From Panicum virgatum (Eukaryota; Streptophyta; Magnoliopsida; Poales; Poaceae), in the NCBI RefSeq assembly GCF_016808335.1, contig NC_053142.1:44311674-44375673 (forward strand): 64,000 bases of DNA, read 5' to 3'. The position numbers were made by a program, and so were the translations under genes. Positions 21,464 through 33,900 of the stretch are shown one piece after another; the first letter of the stretch is position 1; each line of letters starts with the position of its first letter. A model generated the notes under the pieces. It saw nothing but the letters and a program-made list of their open reading frames with translations, was not told the DNA's origin and ran no database searches.

Positions 21464-24400
21464 TGACATTGATTCAAATTTGACATGAAAGGTGGTGGAT
21501 GTTGTGATACAATGGTTGATTTTGTGTGATCTAACTGTTTCACTGGGTTCTTTGCTATGTTTAATTTTAGGCAATTAGCCAATTACACATGTTATGTTTG
21601 ATCTCTTGCAAGTGCAATGTATACCAGATCCAATGTACCACTATGATGTATCTATTTTGAATTGAAGTGAAGTAGAGTAATCATTTCCTATCTATCATAA
21701 CCAACAACTGAAGGGTTCAAACACAGTAGAAATTATTGTCCCGGAAAAGAACAACAGTCAAAGATAGTTTTCCAGGCCTATTAAGCCTTTTTGTTTTAAA
21801 TTTTCATCTCCGGAAGGATGTGGTCTGCTCCCTGGCTCATCTAATTGTTTACATGTGGCCAGTTTCTTTCAGACTAACTTGTTTGCATAATTTGGCCTTC
21901 ACCTTACAATGTTTGTGCAATTTATAAGTCAAGAGGCCATGTTTGACGCATTCCTTTTCCCTCTCCTTATCTGATCACTAACCAAGCTGGCATGCATGTG
22001 AGAATGTTGCTTTACCAAACAGGATTTGATGGATGTTTGCTTCGCCACATTGTTACAGTATATTCTGTCCCAATTAGCTTGATTTTGTTGTACTTATCAA
22101 ATTGGTGGTGGACCGATGGTTGAGCCGCTACGCCTTTCTGCGTGGGCATGAAAGAAGCAGATGATCTTGTTAATTGTTTATGGCCCTGTAGGTGCCCTTG
22201 AGCTTACTCTAATACCTTTCAGCCACAGCATTGGTTGCACCTGTTTTATAAACTTTTCCTGTCGAAGTGGTTAGCAATCAAGTAAGTGTCTTGGTTCTGT
22301 GCGTTGTATGTCCATTGTTGAGTACTTGAGTATTCTTAGGATTTGGGTCACCTTTCCCCACTAGAATTGAACGGACAAATACAATCCTACAACCATTATC
22401 CCAGTTAGTTTTAAGGAGGAAAAAGGACATCAGGAAGTTAAGCCTAAGCTCCTAATACGTACCTGAAGTTGTTGCCAACTACTCTACTCCGTACTCTGTA
22501 GCTTTTGGTTGAGATGCATTCCCTGGACCGGCTTAATCACTTGATGTCGTACCACCAGCTATACAGGTACAGCTCTGCCGGTTTTTTTCTGCAGGAGTTA
22601 AATGGCTTCAGGTCTTCAGCAGCCTAAAGCTGCAGGTAGGTTTGCTTTGTGAAGTACTTTACTGGACATACTCACCTGATGTGCTAATCTGAATTTCGGG
22701 ATGCTGGCTTCATATGTTTCTGCCTGCAAACATCGTTGGAGATGCCCCTCTGTTTGGAATTTGTCGATTCTCTTTCCTCTGTTTGGAATTTGTCGATAGG
22801 ACATTTTTTCTTCACCTAACAGGCTAACAAAGTAGGATTTGATGAAGTTTCAATTATTTTGTTTACCATGTTTGAGTTAAGGTTTACTACGTTGATTTAT
22901 CTATGATTCGAAATGTATCCATTACAGCTTAGCTAATTGTTATTTATCGGAAAAACTAAATTTAAATGGATACTAGTTATGTATTTTTATTTCAAAAATC
23001 AGTATTATTCCACTCCCTGTGCGGTTTGTGTTTGTTTCTAATATGTGACAGAAGCTATGCAATAAAGTATTTGTGCAGTTTTAATTGGCTGACATGAAAC
23101 TTCTGTGCAGACAAGTTTGTCTGAAATTCGCCATAGATTTATCAGACAAGTTATATGGGCTTTAATTGAGGTGTCCGTTCCAGGCTGGGCTTTTCAATCG
23201 TTTGGGCTAGTGGAGGACAGATACCGGTACGCGATACGGCGATACTCCGATATATTATTTTTCAAAAAAAATAAGAATACGGCGACACGTCAATATATAT
23301 AAAAAATAAAAATAAATAATAAGATAATTATTCAATTTTACATAAAAAAGCATGAAACAAGACCTAATACAAAATGTTACCCATATGTCAAAAAAGGCCC
23401 ACGAACAAATATAGCCCAAGCCCATATAAACACACTCCAACCCTAACCTTATCCCTTCCCCATTAACCCCACCGTCCACCACCAGGAAGGCAGCAGCAGC
23501 CCGCCGCCGCTGCCAGCCCGTCCCTCTATCGCGGCCCTACACCCCTACCCGACGCGCGTGCAAGGCAAGGAGGTGTGGGTGCGGCGGCCTTTGTCGGGGC
23601 GAGCGCGTGGGAAGCAGTGCGACGGCTCCGCGAGGACGTGGCGCGGCAGCTCTGCGGAGGCAGGTGCAGCCGCGCAGGGGCCTCCACCGAGGCATGCGGC
23701 CATCGCGCCCCCCTCAGGTCCTGCAGCCTCTTCTCGTCTTGCTCAGGTCCAGCACAGCAGCCATGGAAGTCCCCTCTCCCTGCTTGTTCCTGGATGCGGC
23801 TTGGAGGTATCCCACGGGTGTCGGGAAGTATCCAATGAGTATCCGGATTTCTTTTATTATTTAAAATACGGGTATTTCTCCGATACGTCGCGGATACATA
23901 TCGGGGCGTATCCGATACTAGTACGTGAGTTTTGTGAAATATGCGTGTTTCATAGGTGGAGGAGCATCAAAGGCTGCCTATCTTGTTATATAAGGCTGTC
24001 CGCAGCCGCAACGTTAAAACAAACGCTATCCCGCTTTTAGTACACTTTAGCGTACGAAACTGCTATAGCGGGGATGCTATCGCGTCCGGAATCGTTGCGG
24101 ACGACGAGTGACTCGCCAAATCAAGCGCTCGTAACGGCCTCACGCTATGCCGCCACCGTGGCGCCGGGCCCGCGCCGCCCAACAGCTTCGCGCCAGGAGG
24201 AACGGGCCGCCGTGAGGAGTCGCCGCCGCAGAGGGAGGGACCGCTGGCCGAGCTCGAGCGCCGCAGTGACGTGCGCTCGCCGAAGCTTGGGAGGGAGGCC
24301 TCGAGCACAACGCAGGCGAGCCGCTGCACACACGCGTGCTGCTGCGCCGTGACCGCTGCTGCAGGGGAGGGGCTTCCCGGTGCCGTGGCCCCGCGGCTTG

Positions 24401-24821
24401 CCTCGCCGCGCCTCGTCCCCCGCCGCCACAGCCATGCGCCGCAGAGCTCGCTGTCGACGGCCGTGCGCACCCGCACGCCCGCCGAAGAGCCGCTTGGGGG
24501 CAAGCGTCGGAGAGGACGAGCAGGGGAGGTGATAGAGAATGGGGAGCGAGGGCGCCAGGTGAGTGAGTGGAAAAAGAGAAAAATATCTGACAAGTGGGCC
24601 CTGCTACTGGTACTTGGTATAATGTATGAGATATAGAGTATGACGAGTGCGGAGAAAATGAACGTAGAGTAGAGAATCTCGCTGACCAGAACGGAATATT
24701 CCTTTTAGGTGATGGATTTAGAGTATGACAAGTGCAGATAGCCTAAAGAAAAAGGTTGGTTGTCTCGTATGTAGTGTCTGTGTTTACTATTGGTCTCTCT
24801 ATATTTTATATCCTCCGCATA
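21464..24821. other. Intergenic downstream of the BTB gene
   Basis: The first few hundred bases are presumably 3' UTR. 22747-22797 holds a 29-bp-period duplication ('cctctgtttggaatttgtcg' twice). 23205-23935 is bounded by GATACG/TATCC-rich ends with a GC-rich interior (see findings). 24060-24600 is GC-rich with domain-free ORFs on both strands. No gene was established. Confidence 0.4.
22747..22797 (+). repeat. 29-bp-period direct duplication
   Basis: The 22-mer beginning 'cctctgtttggaatttgtcg' occurs at 22747 and again at 22776. Confidence 0.85.
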
Positions 24822-24823
24822 TA

Positions 24824-25638
24824 CTCCCTCTATTTTTATTTACATGTAGTAATAGTTTTATCTTAGGTCAAATTTGACTAATTTTGGTCAAGTCTATAGA
24901 AAAATATAGCAATAACTATACTATTCAACGTATGCATTATCAACTTATATTTCATGGTTGATTTAATGAAATAAATTAGGTATTGAAATGCTATTATTTT
25001 TTTCTATAAGTTTAGTTAAAGTTTGATAAATTCGGCTTAAGATAAATCTAATGTTGGGGATCGCCCCTCGTGAAGGTGGCAAGACCGGAAGGTGTTCCGA
25101 AAGTTGCGGTACCCACTAACAAGCAGAGCCGTTCTTTTCTGTCTTTTACAAAAAAACAGGGACACTCAAGAACTCAAGCCACCGAAGGTTCAGGTGACTG
25201 ATCGAGGCCGCATTCCCAAAGGTGATGTTGCGAACCTTCAGATAAAGCGGAAAGCAACGAGACGGAGCTCCACACGATACACCGAACGTTCCTGCCGAAG
25301 GTTGTCAAACGGCATGAAGCATGTGACTCGAGTAAGAGTATACAAGTCAAACTGTCTTACCTAGTAAAATTACCAAACACCTCTATTGTAATCTCTTGAC
25401 CTCCGGGAAAACCGGAGGGGCATTCCTAGAATGTTGTAATAAGGGAGGGGGTATAAATAGCCCCATACCTAAATATTGTACGAGGGTTGAACATTTCGAG
25501 AATTATAGTGCAATTACAATTGTGCATTCAGTTCTGTTGTGTTCTCCACCATTTCAAACCTTCGCCCTCGTTTCTTTGCTGGTGATCAAGCCCAAGATCC
25601 TAACACCTAATACGACATGTAAATAAAAACAGAGAGGG
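24824..25638. mobile_element. Stowaway (Tc1/mariner-type) MITE interrupted by a solo LTR
   Basis: The left end is CTCCCTCTATTTTTATTTAC after a TA. The right end, read in reverse complement, is CCCTCTCTGTTTTTATTTAC next to a TA. The left half is 24824-25051 and the right half 25606-25638. They are separated by the solo LTR at 25052-25605. Removing the insert restores a compact Stowaway-like element of about 255 bp ending '…acatgtaaataaaaac'. It is non-coding. Confidence 0.85.
25052..25605 (+). mobile_element. Solo LTR (554 bp) inserted into the Stowaway MITE
   Basis: It begins TGTTGGGGATCG and ends CCTAACA, with TG…CA termini. A TATAAATA box lies at 25452-25459. Flanking pentamers are TCTAA (25047-25051) and CCTAA (25606-25610), a 5-bp duplication with one change. 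No internal retrotransposon sequence or second LTR adjoins it, so it is probably the product of recombination between LTRs. The lineage cannot be decided from the LTR alone. Confidence 0.85.
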
Positions 25639-27645
25639 TACTTCTTGACCTCTTAGTGCCGCCCCAAAGCTCCTGTGTTTTCACTCTCCCATTTCTTTTG
25701 GTCTATTTCCTCCCTTAGTCGATGCTAAAATTCCGTCTTTGACTGATGCGTGTATAATTCATGATCAGTGTACATACAAAGCTCGAGTGCATAGAAATTA
25801 AGCTGTCCATAGCTTATCATGGTTGTTTGTTGGCTCATGGTTACGTGCATCCTGAAACTTCCTTGCCCAATCTTTTCCGGTTGCTTATTGGCGGTCAAGC
25901 AGCCACAGCGCGCACCGTTTGCCTGAAGAAACTACAGTACCATTCCCTTGACAAGATCCTTACCTGCCAAGACGATTTACCAGCTCGGCAGCTCGCATCG
26001 TGTCTACGTGCATGTATGCAGTTTGATGCGTGCAGGCTGCAGCTTATCTTAATATTGGTATTTTTGTAGCTTTGTTTAGTTGCATTTCACCTCCCCTGGC
26101 TGAACCCTCCCTTGCGGGTTACACTCACCTTACTCTGATCCTGTCGCCCTCAGCCTCGGCATGTCGTCTCCTTTGATTATTAGCCCATGTGCACGACCTA
26201 ACCAGAATCTCCGACTTGGCAGAAAGGCCCCGAAACAATATTTTGCAGTAGCCGACAAGCAAAGTGGGGGAAAATGTTGTTTCGACGCAACATGCCGAAT
26301 GGATCAGAAATTCAGAACGTTACGGCGTGCAGGTAGAAGATGACCCCGCGCGGCTTTTTACCTGCGAGCGGAAGGTTGGTTTACTCACCCGAGCGCCCAC
26401 GCTGACGCACCACGAGTCATGCGGTCAACGATACTCTACGTCGGCTGGGCCAGCAGAGCCGAGGCCAGGTGGTGTCAGTCCTATTCGTCCCGTCGCGGTG
26501 ACGTCGCCGCCGCGGGGGCGCGGAACAAAAGGCTGCCGCTGCCACACCGCCGCATTACTGCCCGCGCGACGTGGGTGACCGGCGCCACGACGCCGCCCAA
26601 GGCGTCCATGCCCGGCCGCCGCCTCGCCACGGTGTCACCCCACGCTACAGGCTACAGCGCACGCAACGCTGTGCCAGCAGCCAGCCGCGCCTGCTCCCAC
26701 GGGCACCACGCGCGTTCGCCCTCGGCGGCGGCGACGTCGCGCCCCGCCCGCGGCCCCCTCGCCACGAACGCGCGTCGGTGTTCGCGGCGCGCGGCTCCTC
26801 TGGGTGGCGTCGGTCGGGAGTTGGCGCGGCGTCCCGTTCGTTCTCCCGTACTGTCAACGGTGTCGAGCTAGCTCGTTGATCCAGCGGCGCACGGTACGGG
26901 GACGGGGGCGGAAACGTGGGCGCCCGGCCGTGCAACCCGGCTGAGACCGTAACGTGGAGCTCGCCGTGGCACTCCTTTTTTTTCTCCCGGACGTGTCTCG
27001 CCCTCGCAACGGCGACACCACCCCACACGCCTTCCACAAGCGATCTCTTTCTGGATTCGATCGCTAGGCCGGCGGGGGCGGGCCGAGTAATTGCCACGGC
27101 GAGCGAGGGGGAGATTTGCGGACGGACCGACGAGATCGCCGTCTCCCGGTTCCCGGCACGCGACATGCATGGGACAGGTACACGGCGAGGACGTGCGCTC
27201 GCCCGGCCTCCTCGAGCCTAGCTAGAGACTAGTGGCGTTTGACAAAGCCGTCAGGACTAACGGCCGGGGCTCGACGGTGTACACTATACGTACATGCGTC
27301 TGAACCCGACGACGGCGACAGTCTAGCTAGAGGCCTGGAGTTAAGTAGTCGCCGGCTCGTGCCATCATCACCGCGGCGTACGTGTATACTACGTGAGAAC
27401 GCAGGAGAAAGGTGCCGGTACCGTGAACGACGAGTCCTCACTCCTTCCTTCGCCCGCGTCGTCGTCGGCTCCGGTCGACGTTGTGCCAGTCCCGTGCTAT
27501 CAATAAATTTCCCCGGTCGCGTCGCCTGTTTTCACATTAGCTGATCGTTGGCACACCAGTGAACGCTGTTAGCTAAACCCGGAAGATATCATACCTGTGT
27601 GATGCTCTCGTAAAAAGGAAAATATCAAGGAGCAATTAAACTAGG
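25639..27645. other. Intergenic, no gene established
   Basis: 26340-27230 is GC-rich with overlapping Arg/Ala/Pro-rich ORFs on both strands and no recognisable domains. The rest is mixed composition. Confidence 0.4.
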
Positions 27646-27650
27646 CTAGT

Positions 27651-30600
27651 TGTGACAGAACCGCCAAATTAAAACTCAAATTAAGCTAAATGGCTATCAT
27701 TTGAACACATCAGGCACATTTGGCTTAACGGTTTAATTTGACAGTCCTTTCGAAACCGACATTCCGATCGAAACAAACACCAGTAGTCCCACGCGAAGGT
27801 GAGCGCAGGCAGTACAAACATAACGAGTACATATAAATACGATTACAATACCGAGTAGAGTACATTAAGTTCTACAGACCTGGTTTAATTACATAAATAA
27901 TGTACAAGAGCAACTTTATTTTAAAACAAAGTCCAATATAGAAACCTGACGTCTATAATACATGAAGCGCCGTATCGAATCACACACTCAGCCCACGGGT
28001 GTGTGATTTAGAAACTAGCAATGACTAAGCATCTGGTCCGGCCACCTCCCAACCATCCGCGCCAAGCTGTATAAACTTAGCACAACAAGGGCAGAAGTTG
28101 ATCCCATCCTGACCTGAAATAGTTTGAGCTACAACCCTGAGTATACTAATACTCCGCAAGACTTACCCGACCATGGGTATACGTAGCCCACTATCTAGAC
28201 ATGCATGGCTCGCTGGCTGTGGGTTGTTTTGCGGAAAAACAATTAAGAGTGAGTCCTTACTTTCAATATTTTAGCTCAAGATTAGGAATGATTACCTATT
28301 TTCTACGGTTTGCATTTCTATGCCAATCAGTGTGGAAAAACAATTGATTAGGTACAACTATACTGATCGTCTCATTCTCTTCCATATCCTTACTACGATG
28401 TGACTCGGAGATCAAGGTGCTCATGTCCGCGAGCGACTGACGGCGAATCAATCCGATTTAACCTTGCAAGGTGGACCTAACCAACACGGCACGTATTTGC
28501 CCCGTCGGACAATACAAACCAACCATTCCCCTCCCCGCCTCGAACTACAGAACTGCCCCACCTACATATAGTCAGCCGGGCTCAACAAGAGACCACCAAA
28601 AGTAAACATATGCATCCCAATTCTCCGCGACTACCCGACTCGCCCTAAGGGGTGGTGATGAAGTTCTGTACTTTCGAAACAAGGCAGTACTCGGCTTACC
28701 GGTTTCGACTACCTCCTACTCCCGGTATGCGGTTAGTACAAATCAAACCTGATCAGCAGGGCCGACAACGGTACGGTCCTTAACCGACACAGACGGGGCT
28801 AGACAGTTCCCGTCCGGTCTCCAATTCTTTTCCTTTCCTCCATATTCTAACATTCCATAATCAAACCATAAAGACATCCTATAGCTCGCGAGTAACAGGA
28901 CATTACTCGACTTCTACCGAATCCTAATTTTAGCATGGCAAGGATAACGACATATACATACTAGTATTCCGACCAATGGAACCTAGGAATCATGCAACTA
29001 GGGTTTCATCCAAGCCTAGAAACTTAATACATAAGCAAGTAAATACATATATAACATTTCATAAGTTAAAATAATAGGTTATGCTCCGGGGCTTGCCTGC
29101 GGGCTGCTGCTCAGTGCTGGTGTCAACTGGGCCTTGGGCCGGGTCGTCACGAAACTCCTGCTGGGCTGGCTCCGTCTGCTCCTGCGGCTCCGCGATCACC
29201 TCGTATACGACTTCCTCGGTCGCGGATTCTATATGTATGCATATGAAACAATGAGTAAATGTCATGCATATGAGACAATGAGTAAATGCCAATATGACTT
29301 TGCCATTAGATGATAAACATTAAACAAATTTACAATTTACATAAAAGGATGCAAGTATGGTGATAAACAACTTTAACCCTAAGTGCTAGGAACAATTAGA
29401 GGCCAAATTATCAATTAGAGCATGATTTACTATAAAATAAAATATGACTAGCAAAGACATTATTATTTGCCTCTTATAATTTGTATAAAAATCTACATGT
29501 AAAATAAATATTATTATACCTATACACATATTTAAATTTGGTTACATATCATATTCATATACTAAACTAGGTCCTATGAGTATGAAAATTTTATGGTGGA
29601 TCACTCATGTTTAAAGTAAGCTACTGCAAAAATTTCATAATTTTTAGATTAACAGATCTATAGAAATTAATTAAGCAAGACTAAACACAATCTAAATTAT
29701 TGCAGGGGTAAAAAGATCATTTTGCCACTGTGGATATTTTTCCTCCATAGATCCTACTCTAGCAAATCCAACAAAATTTATTTCATATTTTTCACATTTT
29801 TCCTTGAATTTATATGGAATTTACAATTCACAGCCGAAATAAACACAAAATAAATAAAATCCCCCCTTACCCCACTGACCAGCGGGCCCCACTGGTCAGT
29901 GGGAGGGGGTTCTTCCCCTGCTCGGCCACGCACGGTGCGGCGTGCGGTGGCGCGCTAGGCGCAGGCCAGGGGCCCTCGGCGGCGGCGGCCGGCGGCGTCC
30001 CGCGCGGCGGCGCACCAGCAGCAGCGCCGTGGGACCCACGCACGTGCAGCCAAGCGGCGTGGCGGTCGGCGCCGGCGAACCCTAGCGGCGGCGCTAAGCA
30101 GAGGAGGCGGCGGCGCGGCTCGGGCCGGCGGCGGCGGGCCCAGGCGACGGTGGGGCGGGGCGGCTCGAGCATCAGTGCACCCAGGCGGCTCTGGTGCGCG
30201 TGCAAGGGTGGCAGGGGGGTGGCGCAAGCGTGGCGCGCAGCGGGCGGCGGCGGCAAGCACGGCGGCCGGCGGCGACATAGCGCAGAACGAGCATGGAAAC
30301 CTCACGAACACGAAGGAATGTGGAGAGCATGAGCACCAGTGGCTCACCTAAGGTCGATTTGAGCTGCTGGGCGGAGAGAACGGGGACCGGAGGTAGGAGT
30401 TCGACGGCGGAGTGGAGCTCGGGCGGCTTTAATGGCTGGTGGCCGGAAAAGCTTCGGTTCCCGGCGATTTGGTCGATGAGGCTCGTGAAGGAGGGGTCGA
30501 GGAGGAAGCTAGGAAGGTTGTCGAGCTTTGGTTGCGGTGGATTTGAAATCCGTGGAGCGGAGCTCGCGGATTCGGGTGGAGACGATGAGCTTGCTCAAAC

Positions 30601-30893
30601 GCCGTCCATGGCGAACTCAGGGAGGAGAAGGAGAGGAACGCGAGGCGCAGGAGGGAGCGAGGCTGGTGGTGAGCTCGGGGAGAGGGGCGTGGTCGACTTG
30701 GCAACGCTCGACGGCCGGGAAACTGGGATCGGCTTCCACGACGGCAACGACACAGCGATGGGGAGGCTTCGGGAGGCGTCGGCGCCATTACTGCGAACGT
30801 GCAGCACAGGGAGAAGGGAGGTGAGAGCATGACAGGTGGGGTCCACATGTAAGGTTTGATTTTCATTTAATCCCTAATTTTTGGATTGTTACA
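27651..30893 (-). repeat. 3' LTR of the chromovirus (3243 bp)
   Basis: On the plus strand it starts TGTGACAGAACC and ends ATTGTTACA; in element orientation it begins TGTAACAATCC. It contains a 27-bp tandem pair ('tgcatatgaaacaatgagta…' at 29238 and 29265) and a GC-rich part at 29880-30330. The ORFs inside are also present in the other copy and have no known domain. Confidence 0.95.
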
Positions 30894-30907
30894 ATCCTTC
30901 CCCCTAA
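30894..30907 (-). promoter_or_regulatory. Polypurine tract of the chromovirus
   Basis: In element orientation the bases directly before the 3' LTR read AAAAGGGGGAAGGAT-type purines (plus strand 'atccttccccctaaaag'). This is the expected place and composition for the plus-strand primer. Confidence 0.85.
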
Positions 30908-30965
30908 AAGAAATCTCGTCCCGAGATTTAGGAGAAAAGTGCCGAATTGAAAGGAAGTTGGAAAA

Positions 30966-33900
30966 TTATATACCTCGGTATAATTGGAGCAACTCAGGAC
31001 ATTTGGAATGAACAAATTCCTCCGTTTCCCAAGTAGCTTCTCGCTCTGAGTGATTACTCCATTGTACCTTATAGAAATTGCTGGTTTGATTTCGAGTGAC
31101 CCGAGTCTTGTGATCAATAATTTTCACTGGATGCTCTGGATAGACAAGATCGGGCTCCACTTGTAACTTCTCTATGTCCATTATTTTGTCTGGAACAGGG
31201 AGGCATTTCCTGAGCTGAGAGACATGGAATATATTATGAACTAGGGATAACTGGGCAGGAAGTTCCAGGCGATATGCTACCGGCCCGCATCGCTCAATGA
31301 TAGGAAAAGGCCCAACATAGCGAGGGGCGAGTTTTCCCTTCACACCGAACCGTTGGACTCCTCTCATTGGAGATACCCGTAAATAGACATGATCTCCCAC
31401 TTGGAACGAGATCGCTTGACGTTTCTTGTCCGCATAGCTTTTCTGCCGGGATTGTGCTATTTTCAAGTTCTCCTGTATAACCCGGACTTGTTCTTCCGCC
31501 TCACTGACCATATCAGGGCCGAATACATTTCTTTCACCGGCTTCTGACCAATTCAATGGAGTTCTACACCTTCGTCCATATAATGCCTCAAAAGGAGCCA
31601 TTTTGATACTTTCTTGATAGCTGTTGTTATAGGAGAATTCAGCTAAAGGTAGACACTCATCCCACTTTTTACTATACGAGAGTACACAAGCCCGCAGCAT
31701 ATCTTCCAAAATTTGATTAACTCTCTCGGTTTGACCATCGGTCTGGGGATGATAAGCTGATTGCGGATCAGTTGTGTACCAAGGGCGGCGTGGAAATGCT
31801 CCCAGAACCGAGCAATAAATTGTGTACCACGATCTGAAATAATAGTTTTTGGAATCCCATGAAGGCTCACAATACGGTCCATATATAGTTGAGCATATTG
31901 CTTGGCCGTATAAATAGTTTTCACAGGATGAAAATGTGCAGACTTGGTGAGACGGTCAACAATAATCCAGATGGAGTCGTATCCTTTTGAAGTTTTGGTT
32001 AAGCCGACAATGAAATCCATACTGATGTCCTCCCACTTCCAAGATGGAATACTCAAAGGCTGAAGAGGACCTGTTGCTTTCAAATGGCTCGCTTTGACCC
32101 TTCTACAAGTGTCACATTCAGACACATATTTAGCAATCTCCCACTTCATTCTTGTCCACCAGAATCGTTGCTTCAAATCTTGATACATTTTATTGCTGCC
32201 CGGGTGGATAGAATACCTAGAGAGATGAGCTTTATCAAAGATTTGTTTTCGGAGCTCTAAATCTTTAGGTACCACTAAACGATCCTTGAACCAAAGAATT
32301 CCAGCCTCATCTAAATGAAAACACTTCACCCTCGGGTCATTTTCCGCAAGTCTTTGGCGAATCTTTTCCATCCCGACATTATGTTTTTGAGCAGAAATAA
32401 TCCGATCTCGAAGAGTAGGTGAAAGGACCAAATTATCAAGACTGCCATGTGTGATGATCCCCAAGTTTAATTTTTCCAGTTCATAACAAAGGGTTTCATT
32501 GAAAGGCACAATAGACAGGCAGTTGCACTGAGCCTTGCGGCTTAAAGCATCTGCAACCACATTGGCCTTACCCGGGTGATAGTGAATCTCCAAATCATAA
32601 TCCTTAATCAATTCCAACCATCGCCTTTGGCGTAGATTTAGTTCATTCTGGGTGAAAATATACTTGAGACTTTTATGGTCCGTATATATATGAATAGGAT
32701 TGCCCAGAAGATAATGACGCCAGATCTTCAAAGCATGAACTACTGCTGCTAGTTCTAAATCATGAGTGGCATAATTTTCCTCATGTTGCCGAAGTGCTCT
32801 GGAAGCATAAGCAATCACTCGACGGTCTTGCATGAGGACACAACCTAAACCCGTACCTGATGCATCACAATATACATCAAAGGGTCGAGTAATATCAGGT
32901 TGGGCTAAAACTGGGGCAGATGTCAAAAGTTTCCTCAGGGTCAGAAAAGCCTGATCACATTTATCATTCCAATTAAATTTCACCCCTTTCTTGAGCAACT
33001 CAGTCAAGGGCTTAGCAATTTTTGAAAAATCCGGAACAAACCGCCGGTAATATCCTGCTAGCCCAAGAAAACTCCGAATTTCCGGAACAGATGTAGGTGC
33101 TTCCCAATTCAAAACATCTTGGATTTTACTAGGGTCAACAGAAATTCCATCTTCTGATATGACATGACCCAGGAATGGAACCTCCTTTAGCCAAAACTCA
33201 CACTTGGTGAATTTGGCATACAACTTGTGTTCCTGAAGACGCTGGAGAACAATGCGAAGATGCTCAGCATGTTCTTCTTCATTCTTGGAATATATAAGAA
33301 TGTCGTCAATGAAAACCATAACAAACTTATCTAACTCGGGCATAAACACCGAGTTCATGAGATACATGAAATAAGCCGGGGCATTCGTCAATCCAAATGA
33401 CATAACGAGATATTCATACAGCCCATATCGTGTGGAGAAAGCTGTCTTTGGGATATCTTCGAGCCTAATTTTTATTTGATGATAGCCCGATCGAAGATCA
33501 ATTTTGGAGAATACCTTGGCCCCGACTAACTGATCAAACAAAATATCAATTCGGGGGAGTGGATATTTGTTTTTGATAGTGACAGCATTCAAAGGCCGAT
33601 AGTCCACACACAACCTGAGGCTATGATCTTTCTTCTTAACAAAGAGTGCTGGACAGCCCCAAGGTGAAGTGCTAGGACGGATATAACCCTTATCAAGCAA
33701 CTCCTGCAATTGCTTCTTTAGTTCTGCTAACTCATTGGATAGCATACGATAAGGTCTTCTGGCAATTGGTGCCGTTCCCGGTTGCAATTCAATGGCAAAC
33801 TCTATCTTACGGTCAGGTGGCATGCCTGGTAAGTCATCCGGAAAAACATCCGGGTATTCACACACCACTGGTATTTCAGTCAGACTTTTGGCCTCAACCT

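Noticed and set aside
26419..27221. ORFs of 100-173 aa on both strands
   Set aside because: Composition-driven open frames without motifs or a coherent splice model.
29814..30866. Apparent genes at the edge of the chromovirus
   Set aside because: The same frames recur at 40500-41500 because both lie inside the LTRs.
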